From positions 223,249,528 to 223,313,527 of the forward strand of contig NC_092876.1 in assembly GCF_028372415.1 (NCBI RefSeq): 64,000 bases of DNA, read 5' to 3'. The notes beneath the pieces are model-generated. The model saw only the letters and a list, made by a program, of their open reading frames with translations, had not been told where the DNA came from and searched no databases. This document shows positions 33,897 to 44,706 of this stretch, piece by piece; position 1 is the first letter of the stretch, and each line of letters begins with the position of its first letter. Source of the DNA: Notamacropus eugenii. Lineage: Eukaryota; Chordata; Mammalia; Diprotodontia; Macropodidae. A program made the translations under genes and the position numbers.

Positions 33897-35814
33897 GCAG
33901 AGGGGGCAGAGCCAAGATGGCAGAGTAATAGCATGGACTTGCTAGTGTTCTCCTCTTAAACCCAGTCAAATACCTATAAAACATGACTCTCAACAAATTC
34001 TGGAGCTGCAGAAACCACAAAATGATGGAGTGAAGCAAATCTCCATTACAAGACAAACTGGAAAGTTGCCAAGAAGTATCTATCATGCCATGCTAGGAAC
34101 AGAGCACAGTCCAGTGTGGGCCAAACTAACACAGATAGGACCTAAACAGGCCTTGAGAGGACTGTATCTCGGGCACTTGTGGCAATTTCCAGCCTTCATG
34201 ACCCTCAAATGCCAAGGATAAATTGGAAGATCAGTGGAAAAAACTTGTGGGACCTGTGTGAACCCCAGGGCAGTGGAGGGGGTAGAAGAGCCTGCAGAGG
34301 AGGAGCCTGTGGCAGCAGCAGCAGGCACAGCAGCTGGGGCAGGGGCAGTAACAGTGGTAGCAACTGTTTTGGGAGCTCTAGGCCCACAGATTGTGTTGGC
34401 AGTGGGGAATCAAGCAGCTGAAAGTATATTTGGAAGAATCTACCAATCACCTACTGAAAGTAATCCAAAAAGGAAAACTCCTAGGAATATTGTAGTCAAA
34501 TTCCAGAACTCCCATGTCAAGTAGAAAACACTGCAAGCAGTCAGAAAGAAACAATTTGACTATTATGGAAATACAATCAGGATAACAAAAGATCTAGCAG
34601 CTTCCACATTAAGGAATCACAGGGCTTCGACTATGACATTCCAGAGGTCAAATCTACCCAGCCAAACTGAGTATAATACTTGAGGGAGAACAATGGTCAT
34701 TCAATGAAATAGAGGACTTTAAAGCATTCTTGTTGAGAAGATCAGAGTTCAATAGAAAATTTGACTTTCAAACACAAGAATCAAGAGAAGCATGAAAAGG
34801 TAAGAAAGTATTTAAAAGGTAAATAAGAAGGAAAGAGATATCATAAGGAACTTACCAAAGCTGAACTGTTTACATTCCTACATGGAAAGATCATATTTGT
34901 AACTCTTGAGACTTTTCTCAGTATTAGGGTAGTTGGATGGATTATATACATATAGACAGAGGGCACAGGGTGTGTTGAATAGGTAGGGATGACAACTGAA
35001 AAAAAAATTAAGGAGTGAGAGAGGAATATATTGGGAGGAGAAAGGGAGAAAGAGAATGAGGCAAATTGTATCACAAAAAAGAGGCAATAAAAAGTTTTTC
35101 CAATGGAGGGGAAGAGGGGAAGGTGAGAAGGAAAGAGTGAACCTTACTCTCATTGCATTTGGTTTAAGGAGGTAATAACATGCACACTCAATTTGGTATA
35201 AAAATCTATCTTTAGTATGAAAATCTATCTTACACTACAGGAAAGTAGAGGGGAAGGGGATAAATGGGGGAAAAGGGGGATGATAGAAGGGAGGACAAAC
35301 GGGAGGAGGGAGTAATTAGAAGTAAACACTTTTAAGGAGGGATAGGGTCAAAAGAGAGAATAGAATAAATGGAGGGGCAGGATAGGATGGAGGGAATTAT
35401 AGTTAGTCTTTCACAATATGATTGTTATGGAAGTGTCTTGCATAACCTCACATGTATAACCTATATTGAATTGCTTGCCTTCTCAGTGAGGTTGGGTGGG
35501 GAGGGAAAAAGGGAGAGTAGTTGAAACTCAAAACTTTAAAAATGAATGTTAAAGTTTGTTTTTACATGCAACTGGGAAATAAGACATACAGGCAATGGGG
35601 TAAAGAAATCTTTCTCACCCTACAAGAAAATAGAGAGGATAGGGATAAGAGAAGGGAGGAATGTGATAGAAGGGAGGGCAGATTGGGGGAAGTGGTAATC
35701 AGAATGCATGCTGTATTAGGGTGAGCCGAGGGGAGAGATGGGGAGAAAATTTGAAACGCAAAATCTTATGAAAGAGTCTGTTAAAAACTAAAAATAAATA
35801 TTTTTTAAAAATCA
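33897..35814 (+). mobile_element. HAL1-like L1 derivative: 5' UTR + ORF1 C-terminal domain + 3' tail, no ORF2
   Basis: The 5' end 'gggggcagagccaagatggc' matches the start of therian L1 5' UTRs, including the AAGATGG YY1-like site. The 5' UTR runs to about 34430 and includes a GCAGCA-rich part read as an Ala-rich frame (34234-34524). It then joins directly to ORF1 coding: GRIYQSPTESNPKRKTPRNI, then IRITKDLAASTL, which parallel the L1 ORF1p RRM end and C-terminal domain. The coiled coil and the first half of the RRM are missing. A stop (about 34522) and frameshifts break the rest. After ORF1 the sequence goes straight into a purine-rich 3' region (34980-35760) and the tail 'aaaactaaaaataaatattt', with no ORF2. 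Flanks GGGAAAAACTAATA (33883-33896) and GGGAAAAAAATTAATA (35815-35830) look like a decayed target duplication. Confidence 0.75.
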
Positions 35815-35874
35815 GGGAAAAAAATTAATAAACAGGAAAAAAAAGTCACAACTCAAAAAAAAGTAACAACAAAA

Positions 35875-36740
35875 AGTACTCTGTTCAGTGATCCTCTAAT
35901 AATCAAGATCCAGAAAGACTTAAAACTTTTGCTTCCCCAAAGTATTCTCTGCTATGATAGAGGAAATCTAGGGCAGAATCCAGAAAAGATTCCATGTATG
36001 TGGTGAAGTTCTCCAGATGCTTCTGTTTGTGGATGACATTATGTTTATTCCATCAAACTCCAAGATATTGCAGAACCTCCTGGAAGAGGTTTGTAATCAC
36101 TCATTGGAATTTGGCCTGTTTATTCACACAAGAAAAACCAAATGGATGAAGAATGTCTATTGCCTAGATTTCAACATGCAGCTGAAAGGACCTCCAACAA
36201 AGCCTGTTCAATATTATGTATATCAAGGACAAACAATACAGATAGGCAGTGAACTGTGCCCAGAGTTATAAAGGAAGAGTCAAGTGAGCTAGATTGCTTT
36301 CAGAAAACTGCAAAATAGCTTAACTGGCCTGGCATTTCCTTTACAATCAAAGGCTAATCTTTTCAATACGAACATTTTACCAGTTTTTCTGTATGGCAGG
36401 AAGACATGGAGCACCATCGCCTTTAAAGAACTAAAGATGAGTATCACACTGAGGGAAACAGAAAGGTGAATTGTGGGTCTGAGCAGGCTGAAACCAATAA
36501 TGAAAGAGGAACTCCACAGAACAGAAATAATGGATGTCATCAAGGAATTGGATGATAGAAAGAAAAGATGGGTTGGTGAGACCAAAGGATGAGGGGTGAT
36601 TAGACTAATTCCACTGGACACTGAAATGCCAGGAGAAAGCAATGTAGGCACATTATAGTGGTTCCACCATACAAACTTTCAGGAGGAGATGAATGAAAGT
36701 TGCACTGGGATAGGCAGGCCTGGATGGATTGTAATTTATA
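35875..36740 (+). pseudogene. RTE-like LINE reverse transcriptase fragment
   Basis: The plus frame 36017-36271 keeps the RT catalytic block as LLFVDDIMFIPSN ('LRFADDIVLI' in the family, with the two Asp conserved), then LEEVCNHSLEFGLFIHTRKT ('NISKTKYM'-like), then YYVYQGQTIQIGSE ('YVYLGQTI'). After frameshifts, ILPVFLYGRKTW ('VLPVLTYGAETW') and KKRWVGETKG ('KWQWAGHVAR') continue to about 36590. Upstream, FSAMIEEI ('FTAALEEIF') starts near 35950 in a different frame. It is a broken relic, probably of the same family as the endonuclease relic at 31.7-33.5 kb but on the opposite strand. Confidence 0.75.
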
Positions 36741-37382
36741 TTATTAGAGGGAATTCTGAAATTGATGAGGTCACTAATTCATTTGATATTTTTATTAATT
36801 ATGGATGATTTAAAGGAGATCATAAATGATAAGGTATAGAATGCTTGCAGTTTGTACTGGATGAGGCAGTACCCATAATGAGGGGAATAATTGATCCATC
36901 TAAATATTATTCTATCATCACATGTACAAATTGTATTCTTTTCTATAATTATAACATTTTGTTCACCTATGACATATTCAAAAGCATTTTTGTTCACAAT
37001 TTAACCAATGAGCTACATTTTTTAAGAACCAATCATTTGGCAAAAAACTTAATTCCAATTTTATATTTCCTACTAGATTCTTTGTTATCTTATCTTTTAC
37101 TTAAACTTTAAGTAACTCATGAATTTTGTGAGGTGAAACCCAGTTGTTTCCAGTTGTTTCTTATGCCTTGGGTCTTTAACTTTAATAAAATTACTTGTTC
37201 CCAAGGTTATTACTTTATATTTTCATATTTACAATACATAGTATCATATTTATGACCTCTCACTAGAAATGAAATATGGCATTAGAGTCATGAAATTAGA
37301 AATCTTCATAAAATTTCTGTGTGCAGGTTTAATTGGATCACAAAATTTGGGGCCTTTTATAATTGAAACTGGATATTGTTTA
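36741..37382. other. No gene recognised
   Basis: AT-rich. Overlapping frames of 72 and 88 codons on opposite strands (36779-36997, 36845-37111) carry no motif I know and look like chance in AT-rich DNA. Confidence 0.45.
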
Positions 37383-37590
37383 TAGGTAGCACAGTGCAGA
37401 GACTAAGATACAGGATAAGACTTGTGTTCTAATAATCCCAGTTCTGTGCCAAAGAACTCTGAGGCTTTGGGCAATTTGTTTCATCTCTTTGGGACTGAAG
37501 TTCTACATCTGTAAAATGAATGGGTTGAACTAGACAGTTTCCAAGATACTTTCCAGCTTTAATATTTTACTACCTTCCAATTCTAATGTT
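37383..37590 (+). mobile_element. MIR/THER-type CORE-SINE
   Basis: 'ataggtagcacagtgcagag', 'ggctttgggcaatttgtttc', 'ttctacatctgtaaaatgaa' and 'gatactttccagctttaata' follow the sense SINE with the THER-like end. Confidence 0.7.
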
Positions 37591-38189
37591 TTATTATTCT
37601 AAGTATTCTGGCAAACTATGTGTGATCGTATAAAAAGTGTGAAAAAGGAAAGCCTCTTTCTCACTTTAATAAGTCATACCTGCATATGAAACACTAGGAA
37701 TGTGGTTAGTTAGGTACAGAGAGAAGGACCTTGTTTAACTAGTCTGAGCGCCTATTTTCTTCATTCATTCTTCTACTAGGAGAAGCGAATACCAAATCAT
37801 AAAGTTATTAATATCTGTTGGCCAAATAAACCTAAATTGGCTTTTAGCCCTGTCTTCTGAAATTAATAATTGGGAAAGCTAGGTAATCCTCACTGTAAAG
37901 TAGAATGAAATCTCAGAAAGCTAGGTCTGCTCCTCTCTTCCAACCCCCAGGACTAAAGAAAAGGCTAAGTCTAAGAGCATTAGCTATTAGCACCCTATTC
38001 TTGGTTTTAAAGAACCTGAGCCTTCTGGAGGGATGAAAGACCTCAGTGGTCAAGATTTAGAGGTCAAGACAACAAAGGATTTTAGTGGTCTTAGCAAAAG
38101 GGTTTTCTGCCGTTATCTAATGCAGCACGCATTTTGGCCATATATTTTCCTTAAATGTACCCTACTCACATATCTTACCTACGAAACAC
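37591..38189. other. No gene or repeat recognised
   Basis: Unique sequence. A 71-codon frame (38033-38248) runs into the SINE and is not credible. Confidence 0.45.
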
Positions 38190-38415
38190 ACGTGGATGGA
38201 ACTTTGGAGTTGAAGTTGGGAAGACCTGAGTTTGAATGCACTTACTAGCTATTTGACCATGGGCAGGTCACTTTATGCCTTAAACCAAAATTTCATCCTC
38301 TGTTAAATGGGGCTAATCAAAATAGCACCAAAGTTTACAAGTTATTTTGTGAAGATCAAAGGGGATAACATATTTAAAGTACCTTACTAACTTAAAAGCA
38401 CTCTTCCTAGTGACA
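38190..38415 (+). mobile_element. MIR-class SINE
   Basis: 'acgtggatggaactttggag', 'gaagacctgagtttgaatgc', 'accatgggcaggtcacttta', 'catcctctgttaaatggggc' and 'gtgaagatcaaaggggataa' match the sense MIR body and 3' part. Confidence 0.7.
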
Positions 38416-38432
38416 CTAAATATATTTGTGGG

Positions 38433-38952
38433 GTGCATGGGGTGTTCCGGTAGGACTAACATCTCTGGCATGAGGGCTGCTAAAGCCTTTTCAGGGCTGC
38501 TCATCCACCTTTGGTGTCCACCTGATTCACCCAGCTCTCACCTGTGGCTACAAGAAACTGTAACACGCACAGGGGTCACACCCGGGCAAAACTGTCTTGG
38601 CAGACAGGCTGAAAGTAGTGCACAAAGGCCTCAAACCTGTTGTGGCATGTGAAGACTTTCCCTGGTAGAAATGCACAGATGAGGACAATTTGTTCCAGTG
38701 GTCATGAAGGTGACCGAATGCTTAGAAGAAATGCTTAGATCTTCCTCAGGTATTGAAAATGCCAAGGTCATCTATTACATCCTGGGCCATCACCAGTCTT
38801 CTTGACTTTCAGCCTACGGCTGGAATTTGATGACTCTGAACAGAGAGTGAGGCTTATGAATTTGTGCAGCTCCGTCTCATATCCAATTCACTATCAAGAC
38901 ATCCCCAGTGATGTCACTGATCCTCTTTGAAAACAAAGGACAAACAATAACA
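38433..38952 (+). mobile_element. RTE-dependent SINE (MAR-like), full copy, 11-bp target duplication
   Basis: The flanks ATATTTGTGGG (38422-38432) and ATATTTGTAGG (38953-38963) bracket a 520-bp unit that opens with 'tgcatggggtgttccggtag' and ends 'gtgatgtcactgatcctctt' + 'tgaaaacaaaggacaaac' + (AATAAC). The last ~40 bp parallel the end of the RTE copy at 44043-44695. That shared end implies the RTE reverse transcriptase copied this SINE. It is non-coding. The 80-codon frame at 38410-38652 is incidental. Confidence 0.8.
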
Positions 38953-40144
38953 ATATTTGTAGGAGAGTGCTCCCTAGTCTTACACACAAATCATTTTGTT
39001 GCTACTTTTCTTACAGTGACATTCTATTGAACTCCTCTGCTTTAAGCTAATTTGCATTTAAATATTAAAGGCAAACACATCGCTGTAGGGGATTGAACCT
39101 GGGGTGACTATCTGCTGAGGAATCTAGTCCTATGACTAAGGGTGGTTACCCTAGCACAACCCCTCCCTTTTTAATGTCAACATTGCCAATATACATGAGA
39201 CTATATACTGGATTTGAAAATTGGTAGAAGGCATCTTGACCACTTATGAAGCTCCCATATATTTCAAAAACCAGAGAAAAATGTCAAATGCACAATCAGT
39301 AAAGCAATCTAAGAAGTTTTTATACCTTTTGGTCAATGTCTTAGCAAGTATTTTGCCCTGTGATGGTATAGGCTGCATGTCATCCTTCCTTTTCATTAGG
39401 AGGTAACTGTAATGAAAATGGAGTTGTGCAGCTGCCTTTCCTTGAGTTTACCTTTCAATGAATGCCAATTTACAGTCTAATTGATTACTCCAGAAACTTT
39501 CTAAATATCAATAGCACCTAGAAAGGTTAAGCTCGGGTCTCTGAGTAACTGGACATACACTTTTTATTGATAATGCCCTCAATAATGAAACTGTTTTGAG
39601 TGTGAAATACATCAAACATGTTTGTTTCCTAACTGCTTTATTGCCCTGTAAGCAAAATATATGTATATATAGCCAATGAAGCTAACTGGCTTTGGATTTA
39701 TTGCTTTATCACCTAAACTGTGACCTAAACTATTGGTATTATAGAAAGTGATAGCATGACACCAGGATAAGACTGTTGTAGAACTATGCCTAAGCACTCA
39801 GAATAAGGGAACCAGTATTTTAAAAGTATCAGGATATAGTTCAGACTAAATTTTCAATTAAAATCAATTTAACAAATATTTATTGTCTACTATAGGGAAA
39901 ACTTTGGGCACTGCCAAAGGTATCAAGATGCATCTGGCTTAAGAAAACACGTTCTAGAAAGGAGAATAAAATAAGTACACAGGTAACTGTAATGAGGGGT
40001 GCCATAAGAGAGGCGAATATGGTTTTGGGAATTTAAAGAAAGAAGGCAGATGAGATGGAGGAGGGCAATAAGTAAAGGTTCGTTTAGAATGTGTTATTTC
40101 AAGTAATATTAGAAAGTGAGGCAACATTAATTGGGGGGAGGGTG
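38953..40144. other. No gene recognised; faint antisense L2 end near 39855-39935
   Basis: Mostly unique sequence. At 39866-39890 'aacaaatatttattgtctac' weakly resembles the antisense L2 terminus. Confidence 0.45.
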
Positions 40145-40300
40145 AGGAACTACGCTACACTTGAAGACAGTTTAAGTCCTATCCCTGCTGCTTGTATGAC
40201 TGTCAAGTCATAAGCTCTCTGGGACCATTTCTTCAGTCATAATGGAGATCAAATGGAATGATCTGCATATTTTCTCTAGCTCTAAATTATAAGATCCTAA
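40145..40300 (+). mobile_element. MIR/THER-type SINE fragment
   Basis: 'gaactacgctacacttgaag', 'caagtcataagctctctggg' and the ending 'ctctagctctaaattataag' + 'atcct' fit the eroded THER-like SINE. Confidence 0.45.
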
Positions 40301-40309
40301 TTAAAGATG

Positions 40310-40560
40310 AGAAAATTCCAGAAGGTGCCAATATGGCAGGAAACTCATTCTAAACAAAAGGAATATAAGGAAGGGTTATGAAGTTGGCAAAATTGGAGCA
40401 TGTTTATGGCACAACAAGGCTTCCAGGTAGCCTGGAATTTAGAATATGCTTTAGAGGGTAATGGGAGAAAAGAACATGAAAGTTCTTTGAGGATTTTTGA
40501 ACAAGGGAGTGATATGAACAGAGCTGTGCTTTAGCTCAGTATTACAAAGGACAGATGTCA
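40310..40560 (-). mobile_element. L2-like LINE relic, antisense
   Basis: 'attctaaacaaaaggaatat', 'tagcctggaatttagaatat' and 'gaacaagggagtgatatgaa' + 'cagagctgtgctttag' follow the same antisense order as the copies at 11541 and 14055. Confidence 0.45.
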
Positions 40561-40769
40561 GGACCCCTACAATTCCTGATTTCAGGCAGCTCAATATTTC
40601 ATATTCTCCTTTGGAATTCCCACACAGGCCAGCTTACTTACAGGGTGTGGTACAGGTAAAGCTAGAAGGCAGGTTGCTTCATAGCAGTTCTGCTAGAAGC
40701 TGACAGAAGCATTACTCCCAACTGTGTTTGACCCAGCTTCTTTGAATCATTTCTTTGCCGTGATAGAAA

Positions 40770-41395
40770 CATTTTCACTTCATCAAAAACAGGTCATGCC
40801 AAACTGACCTCATTTCCTTTTTTGACAGGGTTACTAGACTGGTATATTGGGGAAATGGTGGAGACATAGCTCATCTAGATTCCAGGGAAGCATTTGACAA
40901 AGAGACTTTCATGCAACATGGAGAAGATGGAGAGATATGAGTAAATCAATAATGAAGGCATATGAATGCAGAACTGATTAAAGGATGAGACTCAAAATCA
41001 CTTGATGTCAACTTGGAATGGAGATGCCTAATGCGGTAACACAGAGATTGATCCTTGACCCTTGACTGTTTTATATTTATACCAATGACAGCAAAAATCT
41101 AACAAATATTTCAATACATGTCATTTGGAAAAATGATTACACCTATTCTCTTAGACCCAAAATGAGTAATAGCAGATCGAAGGTGTAGAGAGGTAGATTT
41201 TGTCATTATGTCCAGAAAAAAATTACAAAAGTGGAATTGGCTGCCTAAGGAAATAATGGGCCTCCCCTCAGTGGGGATCTTCAAGAAGAGTCTGGAGGAC
41301 CAAATGTTAAGAGAACAGGAGAGGGATTCTTGCTCAACAACAGGCTGCACTAGATGGCCTCTGAAGTCCCTTTAGATTCTAGGATTCTGGGATAA
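40770..41395 (+). pseudogene. CR1/L3 LINE relic (RT core and 3' end)
   Basis: The order is typical of CR1/L3: 'caggtcatgccaaactgacc', 'gacagggttactagactggt', 'gattccagggaagcatttga' (the DFSKAFD RT block, decayed), 'tgatgtcaacttggaatgga', 'ttgatccttgacccttgact', then after an internal loss the 3' end 'aagtggaattggctgcctaa', 'ggatcttcaagaagagtctg' and 'ctgcactagatggcctctga', ending near 'gattctaggattctgggata'. Stops in all frames mark it as long dead. Confidence 0.75.
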
Positions 41396-42540
41396 GTGAT
41401 AAGCCCCAGTACGATATCCCTTTTCTCTATGCTGTAAGATTCACATTTTGAGTTCCAGCTTCCCTATACTAACCTTCCTTTATAATTGTAAATAGTTTTG
41501 TCTCTTAGTCAATCAAATCTCCTTCAGCTGAAAACTAAGGTTCCTACTCTGAGCTTGCAAATGAAATGACAGTTAGGTATAATTTCTATCATTCTCTGCC
41601 CAGCCTTGTTCCCTAGATAAGTGTTCACGGAGCTAAAAACACTTATTCCACATCATCTATGGAACATCTATCAATGCATTAATGACTTAATCAATAGCAA
41701 CTTAGACCACATTCTAATCACCGAGATAAAGGTAAAAAAAAGGCTTCATCTACTATTTTTTCATTGTTCTTTTCCAATTTTTTGAGTATAGGCCTCCACT
41801 TTGGAAAATACCAGTCAATGACATGAACACCATTCTTTTCTCCTTATCAAGGAATGAGCACACATCTGGGCATTATTCTTTTTTTTCTCCTGTGTGTATA
41901 AAAAACCCCGAGCATTTCATAAATTATTATTGTGTAGCAACATCTAAGACAGTAGTATGCTTGTAAGGCTGCTTGCTGTTGCTGTTGCTTTAGGATGACT
42001 ATTTATAAAATTTACTGAATGCCAACAAAGGAGATTTCATTTTCAATAATTTCTTTCAATTCAGGAGTAGACAAAATTATTATTCCTATGAGCATTACTT
42101 AATTTGGTAAGAAACAAAAAAAAAAAGGAAAACTGGAAAAAGAAAACATGTTTATTGCCTATTCAATGATACTAGTGAATCTTTATGGAAGCATTTTCTC
42201 TTAATATATATTTTTTAATATTTCTGTGCCTTCTTTCTCTCCTTATGAAAGCCAAAGGACTCTGATGTGAGGGTGACCCTCCATCGTGTGTGAGGGATTT
42301 TATATTGACTTGTCAGAGGTAGATGAATTGTATGCTCTATAAATTCTACAGTAATTGTGTCTATTCTGTAATTCTGCTTTAGTATGGCAGTTAACTGTAA
42401 AATTACTGAAAAGTAAAACAATGCAGGTCAAAAGTATTAAACTGTCGTGGCCATCAAGACCAAGTAATAGCAAGGAAGTATTAGCAGAAACCAATACTTA
42501 GCTGCTGAATGCATATACATAATACAACCATCATTTTTTT
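41396..42540. other. No gene or repeat recognised
   Basis: Unique AT-rich sequence with a (GTTGCT) triplet at 41978-41990. Overlapping minus frames (42215-42421, 42300-42494) carry no motif. Confidence 0.45.
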
Positions 42541-42680
42541 CTGGGCATCAGAGTCAAGACATACAGGCTTGAGCACCAATTCCGGCACTTGCTAGCTGTG
42601 GGATCACAAGCAAGTTACTCATCTCTCAGAAACAACTTACTTGGACCCTAGGCTTAGAAGTGGAAGAAACCATAGATGTT
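42541..42680 (+). mobile_element. MIR-class SINE fragment
   Basis: 'gcatcagagtcaagacatac', 'ttgctagctgtgggatcaca' and 'agcaagttactcatctctca' give the sense MIR core, truncated 3'. Confidence 0.55.
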
Positions 42681-42687
42681 TTTCTAG

Positions 42688-42800
42688 GTTACAGTTTCTT
42701 AACCTAGGATTCATGGACCCCTTGATTGCAGGGGTCCATGAATTTGGATGTGTAAAAAATTCCTTTTTATTTCAATATAGTTAGTATTTTATTTTATGCA
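42688..42800. mobile_element. hAT-type DNA transposon terminal fragment
   Basis: 'cagtttcttaacctaggatt', 'catggaccccttgattgcag', 'gggtccatgaatttggatgt' and then 'attttatgcattttaaaaac' match the outer end of the same hAT family that lies at 18205-18720. The interior is deleted. 'tcatggaccccttgattgcaggggtccatga' is an internal inverted repeat with GACCCC/GGGGTC arms. Confidence 0.6.
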
Positions 42801-42809
42801 TTTTAAAAA

Positions 42810-43020
42810 CATTATTTCAACACTTAATAGCTGTATGACCCTGAGGAAGTTACTTAACCTTTTCTTGTTTCAATTTTCTCATCTATAATAATGAGGATAA
42901 CAATTGTACCTATCTATCTAGGTTATTGTGAGATTAAAAGAAGACTATTTTGAGAGCACTTCATCAACCTTAAAAGGCTACATAAATACTATCTATGATA
43001 ATGATGATGATTGTGATAGG
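42810..43020 (+). mobile_element. MIR-class SINE
   Basis: 'ttaatagctgtatgaccctg', 'aggaagttacttaacctttt', 'ctcatctataataatgagga', 'ggttattgtgagattaaaag' and 'ggctacataaatactatcta' give the sense MIR core plus 3' end. Confidence 0.75.
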
Positions 43021-43079
43021 CGGTCCATATACTTCACTAGACTATTCATGACACAAAAAAAGTTTAAGTTCTCCTTGCT

Positions 43080-43590
43080 ATATTGTGAACTCATCCAATC
43101 ATTCTGGAGAGCAATGTGGAACTATGCCCAAAGGGCTATAAAACTGCCTATGCATTGACCCAGTAGTATCACTTCTAGGTCTGTATCCCAAGGAGATCAT
43201 AAAAATGGGGAAAGGACTCACATAGACAAAAATATTTATAGCAGCTTTTTTTTGTGGTGGCCAAGAATTGTAAATTGAGGGGATATTCATCAATTGGGGA
43301 ATGGCCAAACAATTTGTGATATATGAATGTAATAGAATATTATTGTTCCTTAAGAAATGACGAGCAGACAGACTTCAGAAAAACCTGGAGAGACTTACAT
43401 GAAATGATGCTGAATGAAGTGAGCAGAACCAGAAGAACATTGTACACAGTTACAGCAACATTGTGTGATGATTAACTCTGATAGACTTAGCTCTTATGGG
43501 CAGTCAGGATCTAAGACAGCTCCAAAAGATTGCTATGTACATCCAGAAAAAGAGCTATGGAGCCTCAATGCAAATTGAAGAATAGTATTT

Positions 43591-43656
<66 letters not shown>

Positions 43657-43674
43657 TCTGTCTCTCTCTCTCTG

Positions 43675-43762
<88 letters not shown>

Positions 43763-43969
43763 TATTTCTCCCACTGGTTCTAATTCTCCTTTATAACATG
43801 ACTAATGTGAAAATATGTTTAATATGAATGTATAAGTAGAACCTATATCAGATTACATGCCATCTTGGGGAAGGAAAGAGGAGGGAGGAGAAAATTTAGA
43901 GCTCAAAATTTTGTGAAAGTGAATATTGAAAGCTAAAAATAAATAAATAAATGTCATCTGAAAAAATAA
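43080..43969 (+). mobile_element. 5'-truncated L1 3' end with 9-bp target duplication and expanded CT array
   Basis: CTCCTTGCT occurs at 43071-43079 and 43970-43978. Inside, 'attctggagagcaatgtgga', 'gacccagtagtatcacttct', 'tttttgtggtggccaagaat', 'ggggaatggccaaacaattt', 'gaagtgagcagaaccagaag', 'catgactaatgtgaaaatat', a purine-rich block and 'gctaaaaataaataaataaa' are the L1 terminal region in order. A CT array at 43592-43759 replaces the usual T-rich patch. No ORF2 remains. Confidence 0.85.
43592..43759. repeat. (CT)n microsatellite, about 168 bp, with TCTG interruptions
   Basis: CT dinucleotides with four TG-containing breaks between 43640 and 43682. Translation frames of Ser-Leu (plus) or Glu-Arg (minus) repeats across it are artefacts. 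Confidence 0.95.
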
Positions 43970-44042
43970 CTCCTTGCTCTAGGAGCAACTACTTTATAAA
44001 GTTCCAGCAACAATTCCTTTATAACTCATTTATAAAAAGCAA

Positions 44043-44695
44043 GCTGACTTCATTGTTTTATGCTTGTGAAGCAGGGACAGTCTACTAGCACCATGCCAGG
44101 AAACTGAATCACTTCCATTTGAACTGTCTTAGGAAGATTCTGAGGATCACCTGGCAGGATAAGGTACCAGATACTGAAGTCCTTGCTCAAGATGAACTGC
44201 CAAGCATTCAAACTATGCTTCAGAGAGCACAATTCTGATGGGTTGGCCACATTGTTTGAATGCAACATGTACACTTGCCAAAAAGATTATTTTATGGAGA
44301 ACTCGCATGGGGCAGGTGATCACATGGTAGTCAGAAGAAGCAATACATGGACACTCTCAAGGTCTCTCCCAAGAACTTTGGATTTGACTGTGCAACATGG
44401 GAGATACTGGCACAGGACTGCTCAGCATGGTGTGCCCACATCAGAAAGGGTGCTGTGCTCTCTGAGCAAAGCAGAATTGAGATAGCACAAAGTAAACATA
44501 GAATGTGCAAATTTGTGATATCCATCCCAAATATTAACACAAACTATCTGTGCCTAATCTCAGATAGACCATTCTGAGCTCATATTCTGAGTATTCTGAG
44601 CCATAGTCGGACACACTGAAATTTCACTTTACAAAGGTGATGTCATTTTGGTCTTCTTTGAAGACGAAGAACAACAACCAACCAACCAACCAACC
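44043..44695 (+). pseudogene. 5'-truncated BovB/RTE-type LINE copy with 11-bp target duplication
   Basis: ATAAAAAGCAA is present at 44032-44042 and 44696-44706. The coding end of the RTE RT protein is readable with several stops: [27 protein letters not shown], then MDTLKVSPKNFGFDCATWE and HIRKGAVLSEQSRIEIAQ, then KHRMCKFVISIPNINTNYLC. The 3' UTR ends 'gatgtcattttggtcttctt' + 'tgaagacgaagaacaacaac' and the tail is (CAAC)n. The 100- and 76-codon frames (44183-44485, 44347-44577) are parts of this relic. It aligns along its length with the minus-strand copy at 51541-52261. Confidence 0.85.
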
Positions 44696-44706
44696 ATAAA
44701 AAGCAA

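Noticed and set aside
34179..34524. Overlapping Ala-, Gly- or Leu-rich frames as a small gene
   Set aside because: They are three readings of the GCAGCA-rich part of an L1 5' UTR. Only the end of the 34234-34524 frame is meaningful, as the L1 ORF1 RRM.
36779..37111. Opposed 72- and 88-codon frames
   Set aside because: They are AT-rich, with Ile/Asn/Tyr composition as expected by chance. There is no motif and they overlap on opposite strands.
38410..38652. 80-codon plus frame (Cys/Gly-rich)
   Set aside because: It lies across the start of the RTE-dependent SINE, so it is non-coding.
43530..43796. Ser-Leu or Glu-Arg repeat proteins
   Set aside because: They are translations of a CT microsatellite. 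The same reason applies to frames at 12103-12383, 13298-13584, 15859-16155, 22877-23260, 23215-23469 and 56185-56636.
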